From: Desulfopila sp. IMCC35006
Lineage (GTDB): Bacteria > Desulfobacterota > Desulfobulbia > Desulfobulbales > Desulfocapsaceae
Length of the DNA stretch: 64,000 bases
Assembly (NCBI RefSeq): GCF_005116645.1
Contig: NZ_SWCM01000002.1
Span: 1 to 64,000 of the forward strand
Reading direction: 5' to 3'
Positions 38,077-46,274 of the stretch are shown here, one piece after another (within the stretch, counting starts at the first letter, position 1; every line of letters begins with the position of its first letter). The notes under the pieces were generated by a model. It did no database searches. It was not told where the DNA came from and saw only the letters and a list, made by a program, of their open reading frames with translations. The translations under genes were made by a program, and so were the position numbers.

Positions 38077-39074
38077 CCAAGTGCAGAGCGGGAATAGACA
38101 TCTTCATCAAGGGAAACAGGGCCCGATTGGTTGTATGAATGATATCCGGCGAGTGCAATCATCGCTGCGTTATCGGTACAGAAAATCGGCTCCGGGGCGT
38201 AAAACAGGAGACCTTCGCTGGCACATCGAGCGGTGAAAAAATCGCGAATTCTGGTGTTTGATGATACGCCGCCTCCGACAACGATTGTGTTGATATGGTT
38301 TTGCCGGGCGGCAGAAATTGTTTTTTCAACAAGTACCTCGGCAACAGCCTCCTGGAAGGAGGCGCAGATGTCCCCGATGTTTGGCTGAATGCCTTGTTGC
38401 CGGCAGCTGTTAACATGATTGAGGACCGCCGTTTTTACGCCGCTGAAACTGAAGTCCAGAGAGTTTTCATCGAGCCAGGCTCTTGGAAAGTGAACCGCCT
38501 GCGGGTCGCCACCTGCAGCCATCCCGGCCACCTGGGGTCCGCCGGGGTAGGGAAGACCAAGGAGTTTTGCAACCTTGTCGAAGGCTTCTCCGGCCGCGTC
38601 ATCTCGAGTCCTTCCCAGCAGTTGAAAATCGTTATAACTTGTGGCAAGGTAAATAGCCGATGTGCCGCCGGAGACAATAAGAGCAATATACGGGAACGAT
38701 GGTTTTTCCTGGCCGAGAAAAACTGACAGGATGTGGCCGGCCATATGATCCACTCCGACAAGCGGAATATTGCTAACGTAAGAAAGTGCCTTAGAGTATG
38801 AATATCCAACGAGCAGCGAGCCGATCAGGCCTGGTCCGCGGGTTGCGGCAATGAGCTGTATCTCGGTGAGCTGTTTGCCGGCTCCTGAAAGCGCTGCTTC
38901 AACCACGGGATGGATGGCCTGCAGGTGCTTTCTGGATGCCAGTTCCGGAACTACCCCGCCAAATTTAGTGTGGATCTGGTCCTGGCTGGTGAGCACGTTG
39001 GAGAGAATGACATTATCTTCAAGAACCGCGGCGGCAGTGTCATCGCAGGAACTCTCTATACCTAAAATAAGCAT
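38073..39074 (-). CDS. tsaD: tRNA threonylcarbamoyladenosine synthase subunit TsaD
   Basis: Transfers threonylcarbamoyl to A37 of tRNAs (t6A). The 333-aa protein has the ASKHA ATPase fold: GIESSCDDTAAAV at the N-terminus, metal-binding H110 and H114 in VDHMAGHILS, and GGVSSNTRIRD near the C-terminus. The t6A it makes is the substrate for MtaB (27140-28465). Confidence 0.97.
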   Translation of the reverse strand: MLILGIESSCDDTAAAVLEDNVILSNVLTSQDQIHTKFGGVVPELASRKHLQAIHPVVEAALSGAGKQLTEIQLIAATRGPGLIGSLLVGYSYSKALSYVSNIPLVGVDHMAGHILSVFLGQEKPSFPYIALIVSGGTSAIYLATSYNDFQLLGRTRDDAAGEAFDKVAKLLGLPYPGGPQVAGMAAGGDPQAVHFPRAWLDENSLDFSFSGVKTAVLNHVNSCRQQGIQPNIGDICASFQEAVAEVLVEKTISAARQNHINTIVVGGGVSSNTRIRDFFTARCASEGLLFYAPEPIFCTDNAAMIALAGYHSYNQSGPVSLDEDVYSRSALG

Positions 39075-39162
39075 GCGGGGGCTTCTTTTGTGGTTAAACG
39101 TAATTTTTGATTGTGTTACTACTGTTATTCAGAGTAAGAAACGGTCAGTTAAGCGGAAGTGA

Positions 39163-40278
39163 TTGACGGACAATGGCTTCTCTATTTTGATAATAAACAG
39201 CAGACTGTATATCGTGAACGAAAAAATACCAGCAATTTCTCCTCTTGTCGACCAGTTTTCCCGGACCATATCCTATCTGAGACTCTCTCTGACCGATCGC
39301 TGCAATCTCCGCTGCTCATACTGTATGCCCGGGATCCCCGGGGAGACCGAAAGCGCAACCGGCACTGTAAAGACCGGTATATTTCTTGCTCATGGCGACC
39401 TGCTCAGTTACGAGGAATTGCTGCGCGTCGTGCGGCTGGCGGTTTCTATGGGGATGAATAAATTACGTCTGACCGGCGGAGAACCCTTGGTCAGGAAGGG
39501 CATCCTGACTTTTATTCACCAGCTTTCCCTGCTGGATGGTCTGGAACAGGTGCGGTTAACTACGAACGGGGTGCTGCTGGCTGACTATGCCGAAAGGCTT
39601 TATGCCGGTGGAATTCGCCATATTAATGTCTCGCTCGATACCATGCAGCCGGAAAAATTTAAAAAAATAACCGGATACGATTATTTTGCCAAGGTATGGC
39701 AGGGGCTCCAGGTGGCTAAAGAAATCGGTTTTCGGATAAAACTTAATGTTGTTGCCATGAAAGGTGTCAATGACGATGAATTTCAGGATTTCGGCAGATT
39801 GGCTCTAAATGAGCCGTTCCAGGTGAGATTTATCGAGTTTATGCCCGTTGGCTCGCAGAACAGCTGGCAGAAAAATCAGTTTATCAGAGCGGACGAGATT
39901 AAATCGCGTATCGCCGAACTGGGAGTGTTGACCCCTTTTCATAAAGAGCATGGGGAAGGGCCGGCTCGAATGTTTGATCTGCATTCTGTCGATAAAAGAA
40001 AGGGGGCGGTCGGTTTCATCAGTCCTATAAGTCACCATTTCTGTGACCAGTGCAACAGGCTCAGGCTCACCTCGGAAGGAAAGCTTCGTGCATGCCTGCT
40101 CAACGACAGTGAGACCGATCTCAAATCATTGCTGCGCGGGGGGGCTTCCGACCAGGATATTATTGACAGTATCCGGCAAACTATCCTCAATAAACCGCAA
40201 GGTCACACCTTACAGGACGACCTTACGGTAACAGAGCACCGGTCATGCGGTGGGCGGATGTCACGAATCGGTGGCTGA
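39163..40278 (+). CDS. moaA: GTP 3',8-cyclase MoaA
   Basis: Radical-SAM enzyme for the first step of molybdopterin synthesis. It has the N-terminal cluster motif C47-x3-C51-x2-C54 (CNLRCSYCMP), the C-terminal cluster FCDQCNRLR...ACL, and the required C-terminal Gly-Gly (SRIGG). The start is uncertain: TTG 39163 has GGAAG nearby, while GTG 39214 would remove 17 unusual N-terminal residues. The 3' end overlaps convergent pheA by 18 bp. Confidence 0.93.
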   Translation: MTDNGFSILIINSRLYIVNEKIPAISPLVDQFSRTISYLRLSLTDRCNLRCSYCMPGIPGETESATGTVKTGIFLAHGDLLSYEELLRVVRLAVSMGMNKLRLTGGEPLVRKGILTFIHQLSLLDGLEQVRLTTNGVLLADYAERLYAGGIRHINVSLDTMQPEKFKKITGYDYFAKVWQGLQVAKEIGFRIKLNVVAMKGVNDDEFQDFGRLALNEPFQVRFIEFMPVGSQNSWQKNQFIRADEIKSRIAELGVLTPFHKEHGEGPARMFDLHSVDKRKGAVGFISPISHHFCDQCNRLRLTSEGKLRACLLNDSETDLKSLLRGGASDQDIIDSIRQTILNKPQGHTLQDDLTVTEHRSCGGRMSRIGG

Positions 40279-41361
40279 TGGATCCCCCTGCGGATAGGAA
40301 CCCAGCCATTCGAAGTACGAACACATTGCTTTAAGAATATCGCAGCCCCGCCGTATCTTGTCATCCTCGATATGGCCAAGCATATCCAGAAAAAACAGAT
40401 ACTTCCACTGCTTGCCTTTGATGGGTCGGGATTCTATCTTGGCCAGATTGATATCTTCTTCGGAGAGGGCGGAAAGGACGTCATTGAGCGCTCCCGGTCG
40501 ATCCATCAGTCCAATCAGCAGCGACGTTCTGTCCTGTCCGCTTCGCGAAGGGGACTTTTTGCCGATCACGAGAAATCTGGTTGTATTGCCTCGATAGTCT
40601 TCAATACCCTGGACGACAACCTGAAGTTCGTAAGTTTTTATCGCAAGAGACGAAGCGATCGCCCCGATGTTGGGGTTGTTGGCTGCCATCTGCGCGGCGG
40701 CCCCGGTGGAAAAAACCGGCAGGGTGGGTGTTGCCGGCAGATGTTTTCGCAGCCACTCGCGGCACTGGGCAAGGGGTTGTGCATGGGAAGCAACGGTTTG
40801 GATGTCCTCCATGTTTCCTGATCGGCAGACCAGGTTATGGCTTATTTCGAGCTGTAATTCGCCACAAATCTGTACCTTGTATTTCATAAAACAATCAAGC
40901 GTTGAGAACACCGCACCTTCAATGGAGTTTTCCACCGGAACAATGCCATATCTGGTTCGGCCTTTCTCCACTTCGGCAAAAACATCTTCGATGGTTTCCA
41001 TCGCTTTATAATCAGCCGAATGACCAAAGTATTTCACCCCGGCAAGATGGCTGAATGTTGCTTCCGGACCTAAAAAGGCAACTTCAGCTTTTTTCTGTGA
41101 CAGTCTACAGGTAGTAATTATTTCATGAAAAATTGATTTGAGGGCGTCCGGCGGAAAGATGTCATTGTTATCTTTTAACAGCCTGTCGTAAATTTGTCGC
41201 TCCCGGAGAGGGTCCCATTTTGCCCTTTTTTCGCCATCTTTCAGACGTCCGATTTCTTTTGCACATGCGAGGCGTTCCTTAAGCAAAGCGAGGATTCTGT
41301 TATCAATTGAATCGATCGTGTCACGAACCGAACCTATCATTTTTTTTTGCTCAATTTCCAT
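40261..41361 (-). CDS. pheA: bifunctional chorismate mutase/prephenate dehydratase
   Basis: Converts chorismate through prephenate to phenylpyruvate for phenylalanine. The 366-aa protein has an N-terminal AroQ chorismate mutase (residues about 10-90, DSIDNRILALLKER), a central prephenate dehydratase domain (VAFLGPEATFSH; NTTRFLVIG) and a C-terminal ACT domain (LLIGLMDRPGALNDVLSAL; ESRPIKG), which gives feedback inhibition by phenylalanine. It stands alone, divergent from the DUF39 gene. Confidence 0.96.
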   Translation of the reverse strand: MEIEQKKMIGSVRDTIDSIDNRILALLKERLACAKEIGRLKDGEKRAKWDPLRERQIYDRLLKDNNDIFPPDALKSIFHEIITTCRLSQKKAEVAFLGPEATFSHLAGVKYFGHSADYKAMETIEDVFAEVEKGRTRYGIVPVENSIEGAVFSTLDCFMKYKVQICGELQLEISHNLVCRSGNMEDIQTVASHAQPLAQCREWLRKHLPATPTLPVFSTGAAAQMAANNPNIGAIASSLAIKTYELQVVVQGIEDYRGNTTRFLVIGKKSPSRSGQDRTSLLIGLMDRPGALNDVLSALSEEDINLAKIESRPIKGKQWKYLFFLDMLGHIEDDKIRRGCDILKAMCSYFEWLGSYPQGDPSATDS

Positions 41362-41517
41362 ACAACTCCTTGCTTAGGCAATGGGAAAGAATTTTCTGCG
41401 GGTTTGCTCCATCCAGCGCAAATAAACTAGGCCAAAGAAATTACTATGTCAAGGCGCAAAAGAGAGCTATAGTAGACTTTTTAGTCAGGGCTATGGGACG
41501 TATCAGAGTATTTTATA

Positions 41518-41547
41518 AGCTGCCGGCATATTGAGTGTCCGGCAGCT
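41518..41547. other. hairpin in the pheA/DUF39 divergent region
   Basis: A perfect 9-bp inverted repeat, AGCTGCCGG and CCGGCAGCT with a 12-nt loop, sits in the 290-bp gap between divergent pheA and the DUF39 gene. No T-run follows, so it is more likely an operator or leader hairpin than a terminator. The gap holds no other clear feature; a TTTTTTAGGAG run precedes the DUF39 gene by about 40 bp. Confidence 0.4.
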
Positions 41548-41651
41548 TGCGTTCTGTGTTTGTTGGCAGCAATAAAAAAATCAAGAGAGTTATTTCCGCC
41601 TGTTTCGCTTTTTTAGGAGATTATATTTAAATCAAAAATAGCAGGAATCAA

Positions 41652-42827
41652 ATGAGTGAAAAGAAAATACAGAAAACCTACGAGGAAATAAATGCCCGGA
41701 TAAAGGCCGGGGAGGCGGTTGTTGTCACTGCCGAAGAAATGGTCGACATTGTCAAGAAAGACGGTCCGGAAGGGGCGGCCAGGAAAGTTGATATAGTCAC
41801 CACAGGAACGTTCGCTCCCATGTGTTCTTCCGGCCTGTTTTTTAATTTCGGCCAGATGACCCCGACCATTAAAGCCTCACAGGTCTGGATAAACAAAGTT
41901 CCTGCGTATGCAGGACTTGCGGCGGTCGATGCATATCTTGGTGCTACTGAGCCGGCTGAAGACGATCCTTTGAATAAAATTTATCCCGGTGAGTTCAGGT
42001 ATGGCGGCGGCCACGTCATAGAAGATCTGCTGCGTGGAAAAAGACTTTTGCTGGAAGCTAAAGCGTACGGGACCGACTGTTATGCGGCAAAAAAAATGAA
42101 GAAAGAGGTCGGCCTGGACGATCTCCCCTATGCGTTGCTCTGCAATCCTCGAAATGGCTACCAGAATTACAACTGTGCGGTCAATTTGTCGAACAAGGCT
42201 GTGTATACCTATATGGGTATGCTGAAGCCGAATTGCGGCAATGCTAATTTCTGCAGTGCCGGTGAATTAAGTCCTCTCCTCAACGATCCCTATTATAAAA
42301 CCATTGGGGTTGGTACGCGGATTTTTCTTGGCGGCGCCTATGGTTATGTTACCTGGCAAGGTACCCAGCATAATCCTCATGCACCCCGGCACAGCAACGG
42401 CGTGCCCGTCAAGCCAGCCGGCACAATCATGGTGCAGGGTGATTTAAAACGGATGAGTGCTGAATGGTTGCGCGGGGTATCCATTCTTGGTTACGGCAAT
42501 TCTCTGGCCGTGGGGCTCGGTATTCCCATTCCCGTTTTAAACAGTGAACTTGCTGCATATACCGGAGTCTCCGATGCTGAAATTTTTACCCAGATAGTCG
42601 ATTACGGCCATGACTATACCAACGGCATCGGCAGAAGCTACGGTCAGGTCAGTTATGCCCAATTGAAATCGGGTGAAATTGAAGTAAATGGTAAAAAAGT
42701 AAAAACTGCGCCTTTGTCGAGTATGGTGAAGGCTCGGGCAATTGCTGAAATTCTTAAAAAAGATATATCCGAAGGAAGGTTTCAACTGAATAAACCGGCT
42801 GAGCTTTTACCGGATGGTCAGGGTTGA
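41652..42827 (+). CDS. DUF39 homocysteine biosynthesis protein
   Basis: A 391-aa protein of the DUF39/HcyBio family, first described in methanogens as making homocysteine from aspartate semialdehyde. It contains TTGTFAPMCSSGLFFNFGQ early (C57 conserved) and KAYGTDCY later; these cysteines are the likely sulfur carriers. The common C-terminal CBS domains are absent. The partner NIL/ferredoxin protein is not in the window. This fits sulfur-rich anaerobes that lack ordinary homoserine-based sulfhydration. Confidence 0.85.
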   Translation: MSEKKIQKTYEEINARIKAGEAVVVTAEEMVDIVKKDGPEGAARKVDIVTTGTFAPMCSSGLFFNFGQMTPTIKASQVWINKVPAYAGLAAVDAYLGATEPAEDDPLNKIYPGEFRYGGGHVIEDLLRGKRLLLEAKAYGTDCYAAKKMKKEVGLDDLPYALLCNPRNGYQNYNCAVNLSNKAVYTYMGMLKPNCGNANFCSAGELSPLLNDPYYKTIGVGTRIFLGGAYGYVTWQGTQHNPHAPRHSNGVPVKPAGTIMVQGDLKRMSAEWLRGVSILGYGNSLAVGLGIPIPVLNSELAAYTGVSDAEIFTQIVDYGHDYTNGIGRSYGQVSYAQLKSGEIEVNGKKVKTAPLSSMVKARAIAEILKKDISEGRFQLNKPAELLPDGQG

Positions 42828-43287
42828 GATCCTTATAAAAAATGAAACGAAAACGAAGCAATGGGTGTTGGGAAGGGTTGCTGCACAAGGCGTAGTGTCT
42901 TGGTCGGTTCCTGACTAGATATATAGTATATAAAAAACCTGCCCAAGTATTGCCACGAATGAGGTTGTAATATTTACACCGCTCATCCACATTGATGCGC
43001 GGTGTAATGCATAATTATTGGCTCCGTGTGAAGTTGAAACTTATTCAGATGAGTGCGATTTATTGCTTGATTCTGATTTCCGATTCAATTATGGTGCCTT
43101 GTAATGAGCGTATCACCCTGAATACAAAGGGTTGCGCCAATTTATTTTTTTTTGTCAAGAAGAGTTTCAAAAAAATATTTTTTGACAACACAAGAGAGTT
43201 TAGGTAAATCGGCATTTTCAGGGAAAGAGGACAGTCGTTATAGTCTTCATTAGATTTGCAAAAGAAAGATCAAGCAGGGAGGAATTC
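42828..43287. other. intergenic region upstream of HU gene
   Basis: A 460-bp AT-rich gap. A perfect 9-bp dyad TTACACCGC/GCGGTGTAA (42974-43007) lies in the middle and may terminate the DUF39 transcript or bind a regulator. The short open frames here lack ribosome binding sites. The right end holds the hupB promoter, listed separately. Confidence 0.5.
43182..43210 (+). promoter_or_regulatory. probable hupB promoter
   Basis: A perfect -35 box TTGACA (43182-43187), a 17-bp spacer and a -10 box TAAATC (43205-43210). An AT-rich tract (about 43140-43180) before it could act as an UP element. The leader to the HU ATG would be about 70 nt. Confidence 0.65.
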
Positions 43288-43560
43288 ATGAACAAGAAGG
43301 AATTAATTGAGAGCATCGCAGGTGCAGCCGACATCAGTAAAGCAGCTGCAGAAAAAGCATTGAACGGTACCCTCGCAGCGGTTGCTGAGAGCCTGAAAAA
43401 GGGTGACAAAGTGACTCTCGTCGGCTTTGGCACTTTCTCTGTTTCAAAACGTGATGCTCGTCAGGGCAGAAATCCGCAGACAGGGAAAACCATTGAGATT
43501 CCAGAGAAGAAAGTGGTCAAGTTCAAAGCTGGTAGCAAATTGTCTGAGACTGTCAATTAA
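43288..43560 (+). CDS. hup: HU family DNA-binding protein
   Basis: A 90-aa nucleoid protein. It has N-terminal [21 protein letters not shown] (residues 2 onward), [21 protein letters not shown] in the DNA-binding beta arm with the intercalating proline, and a C-terminal helix. GGGAGG precedes the ATG. It stands alone with its own promoter. Confidence 0.97.
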   Translation: MNKKELIESIAGAADISKAAAEKALNGTLAAVAESLKKGDKVTLVGFGTFSVSKRDARQGRNPQTGKTIEIPEKKVVKFKAGSKLSETVN

Positions 43561-43889
43561 TCCTGAATATTCATGAATCATCGATACGGTAACTGTTAAT
43601 ATGCGTTCTGTACCTTTCAATTATTTTCTTTTCTCACTCCAGAAGGGAGTGCTTCAAAAATAAGAGAATTTTGTCAGGGTACTTCCTCCGTCAAGGGGAC
43701 TGAAATGTCCTATAAGCTGGAGGATTGCACTAAGATCATACCCAAGGTTACAGTGTCTGAATGAGTACATCGCAAGGAAGCATAGCATAACACAGGTACT
43801 GCACTTTCAGGCAAAGTGACAGTGTTGCTAAGCATATTGATAGTAAGTGTCCCGCAAAAAGGCCGTTCCTCATCAGGAACGGCCTTTTT
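43561..43889 (+). ncRNA. candidate structured RNA or long 3' UTR after HU gene
   Basis: The 330 nt after hup carry no coding frame of note but several hairpins: CACTCC/GGAGTG (43635-43651), GGAC/GTCC (43697-43710), CACTTT/AAAGTG (43802-43818), and a possible long-range GGGAC (43696)/GTCCC (43848) closing stem. They end at a strong intrinsic terminator. This may be a small RNA of about 160-200 nt or an unusually long hup 3' UTR. I could not match it to 6S, SRP, tmRNA or other known families. Confidence 0.4.
43856..43889 (+). terminator. strong intrinsic terminator
   Basis: AAAAAGGCCGTTCC and its perfect complement GGAACGGCCTTTTT flank a 6-nt loop (TCATCA), followed by GTTTTTG. It works on the plus strand and, because of the A-run, probably on both strands. 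It lies 296 nt after the hup stop. Confidence 0.93.
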
Positions 43890-43994
43890 GTTTTTGCAGT
43901 TGATAACGGTTGACAGTCAAGTTTGATGGCAGGTATCTTGAGCTGGTCCGTGGAAATCGGCTGATTGATCGCTCCAACTGAAGAGTGTTAACAA

Positions 43995-44612
43995 GTGATT
44001 GAATTCAAAAAACAAGAAAATCCGATGAAATCTTTTGATGATCTGTTAGATGAAGCAACTCGTATACATGGACATGTCTGCGCCGGCCAGGTGATTGGCG
44101 TGCGTATGTGCATGCTGGCACTTTCGTACCTGAATATACATGATCCCAAGGGCACTGATCGGAAAAAACTCTATGTGTTTGTTGAAATTGACCGATGTGC
44201 GACAGATGCCATTCAGACCGTTACCGGCTGCACTCTCGGTAAACGATCGATGAAATGGGTCGATCACGGGGTTATGGCCGCAACGTTTGTCAATCTTGAC
44301 TCAAGAGAGGCAGTGAGGGTGACCGCTCTGGAAGAGTCTCGAGAACTGTCTAAAAAATACTGTAGTGACGTCTTTGATAAATATGCCCGGCAGCTGGAAG
44401 CCTACAAGGTTATGCCGGAGGAGGAGCTGTTTCGGGTAGAGGCTGTTGAGGTTCAAATTCCTGAGGAAGATCTGCCGGGCAGACCGCTCAAAAGAGTCAG
44501 GTGCGAAAAGTGCCTTGACTGGGTGCAGGATAAAAGAGATGTTGAGGTTGAAGGTAAGATTCTTTGCCGAAGTTGCGCCTACGGGCGCTACTATACGGTA
44601 CGTAACGAGTAG
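43995..44612 (+). CDS. FmdE-like protein with zinc-ribbon tail
   Basis: A 205-aa protein with the FmdE domain (formylmethanofuran dehydrogenase subunit E-like): HGHVCAGQVIGVRM (C29 conserved), EIDRCATDAIQTVTGCTLGKR, then a C-terminal zinc ribbon CEKC...CRSC (about residues 170-195). FmdE proteins are not catalytic subunits and are thought to handle molybdenum/tungsten-enzyme cofactors or metals; the function here is unknown. The start is GTG 43995 or ATG 44025; neither has a good ribosome binding site. It lies 28 bp before hisHF. Confidence 0.82.
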   Translation: MIEFKKQENPMKSFDDLLDEATRIHGHVCAGQVIGVRMCMLALSYLNIHDPKGTDRKKLYVFVEIDRCATDAIQTVTGCTLGKRSMKWVDHGVMAATFVNLDSREAVRVTALEESRELSKKYCSDVFDKYARQLEAYKVMPEEELFRVEAVEVQIPEEDLPGRPLKRVRCEKCLDWVQDKRDVEVEGKILCRSCAYGRYYTVRNE

Positions 44613-44640
44613 ATTTTTCGACCGGGTGAGGTGAATTGCA

Positions 44641-46236
44641 ATGGTTGTAACTCTTTTGGATTATGGAGCCGGTAATGTCCGCAGCGTAAGAAATGCTCTT
44701 GTCAAACTTGGCCATACTGTAGAAAATGTCAAAACCCCTGAGGATATTGTCACTGCCGAGAAATTGATTTTCCCCGGGGTGGGATCTTTTGGTCTTGTTA
44801 TGCACCGATTGCAGGAAAAAGGCTATGTTGAGCCGCTGCAGCGAAGGATCAGGGAGAATAAACCGTTTCTCGGGATATGTGTTGCCCTGCAGGCCCTGTT
44901 TGAAGGGAGTGAAGAATCCCCCGGTGTTCCCGGTCTCGGAATCATAGCCGGGCAGGTAGTACGGTTTCCTGAAACGCAATTGTCTGTGCCGCAGATAGGC
45001 TGGAACGGCATAAAACTACAAAAAGAATCGAAGCTGTTCACGGGATATGACAACGAGAAGCTGTATTTTGTCCACTCTTTCCATGCCCCGGTCTGTCCGG
45101 CAACGAAAGACTGGAATCTCGCTCTCACCGATTATGGTTGTGAATTTGTCTCGGCGGTTGAAAAAGGCAATGTCAGTGCCTTTCAATTCCATCCGGAAAA
45201 AAGTGGTAAAGCCGGACTGAAAATATTGCATAATTTTTTAACATCCGAGAAAAACGCAAGTTCCGTTGTCGTCAATACAGTCAGACAAAACAGTAAGAAG
45301 ACGCAGATAGCCAAGAGAATTATTGCCTGCCTCGATGTCCGAAGCAACGATGCCGGCGATCTTGTGGTCACCAAAGGCGACCAGTATGATGTGCGCAGCG
45401 ACGGATTGGTAAGAAATCTTGGCAAACCGGTGGAGCTGGCCAGACGATATTATGAAGAGGGTGCGGACGAGATCACTTTTCTCAACATTACCGGTTTTCG
45501 AGATTTTCCCATGCAGGACCAGCCGATGATCGAAGTGCTGGAAAAAACCTCGGAGAATGTGTTCGTGCCTCTGACCATAGGCGGCGGGATCAGAGAATTT
45601 ACCGCTTCCGACGGCACGTCCTATACCTCTCTGGATGTTGCTTCGGCATATTTTCGATCCGGTGCTGACAAGGTATCTATCGGCAGCGATGCTGTCTATG
45701 CCGTTCTCGAATATCTGCAGACCGGAAAAAAAACAGGCAAAAGTTCCATCGAGCAAATCTCCCAGGTCTATGGCGCCCAGGCCGTTGTCATCTCCGTTGA
45801 TCCACGCCGAATCTACGTCAAAGATCCGGTTGACACCGGCCATGTCGTGATAGAAACCGCAACACCGGGCCCCGGGGGGGAAAAGTATTGCTGGTATCAG
45901 TGCACGGTAAAAGGCGGAAGAGAGGGGAGTGATCTCGATGTTGTGCAGCTGGTGAAAACGTGTCAGCTGCTGGGGGCCGGCGAGATTCTTTTGAACTGCA
46001 TCGATAAAGATGGAACTAATAGTGGATTTGATTTGGAGCTTATCGCGATGGTCAAGAATAATGTCTCCATTCCGGTCATTGCGTCAAGCGGTGCGGGGAA
46101 GGCTGCACATTTTGTCGATGCGTTTCAACACACTGCAGCAGACGCAGCTCTTGCTGCCGGTATCTTTCACCGTGAAGAGGTTACCATCAAAGAAGTGAAA
46201 GAGGCTGTGCAGGCAGCAGGAGTTGAAATAAGGTAA
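44641..46236 (+). CDS. hisHF: imidazole glycerol-phosphate synthase, HisH-HisF fusion
   Basis: One 531-aa chain contains glutaminase HisH and cyclase HisF, as in fungal and plant HIS7. HisH: DYGAGNVRSVRNAL, nucleophile C80 in GICVALQAL (GICLGMQ in most bacteria), H184 and E186. HisF from about residue 224: IIACLDVRSNDAGDLVVTKG (D232), GGIREF, SVDPRRIYVK, SSGAG. Several segments (VRSNDAGDLVVTKGDQYDVR region and NITGFRDFP) match eukaryotic HIS7 more than typical bacterial HisF. No other his genes are nearby. It makes imidazole glycerol phosphate and AICAR in histidine synthesis. Confidence 0.95.
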   Translation: MVVTLLDYGAGNVRSVRNALVKLGHTVENVKTPEDIVTAEKLIFPGVGSFGLVMHRLQEKGYVEPLQRRIRENKPFLGICVALQALFEGSEESPGVPGLGIIAGQVVRFPETQLSVPQIGWNGIKLQKESKLFTGYDNEKLYFVHSFHAPVCPATKDWNLALTDYGCEFVSAVEKGNVSAFQFHPEKSGKAGLKILHNFLTSEKNASSVVVNTVRQNSKKTQIAKRIIACLDVRSNDAGDLVVTKGDQYDVRSDGLVRNLGKPVELARRYYEEGADEITFLNITGFRDFPMQDQPMIEVLEKTSENVFVPLTIGGGIREFTASDGTSYTSLDVASAYFRSGADKVSIGSDAVYAVLEYLQTGKKTGKSSIEQISQVYGAQAVVISVDPRRIYVKDPVDTGHVVIETATPGPGGEKYCWYQCTVKGGREGSDLDVVQLVKTCQLLGAGEILLNCIDKDGTNSGFDLELIAMVKNNVSIPVIASSGAGKAAHFVDAFQHTAADAALAAGIFHREEVTIKEVKEAVQAAGVEIR

Positions 46237-46274
46237 TTGCCGATGAATCTCTGCAAGCTGCACTACATAATGTA

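Noticed and set aside
42992-43207. 71-codon open frame upstream of hup
   Set aside because: Spans the hup promoter and an AT-rich tract, with no ribosome binding site or family likeness.
43750-43800. Resemblance of GCAAGGAAGCA to the SRP RNA S-domain
   Set aside because: The surrounding GGTCAGG/CCGGAAGGAAGCAGCC context is absent and the helix cannot be formed, so it was not called 4.5S RNA.
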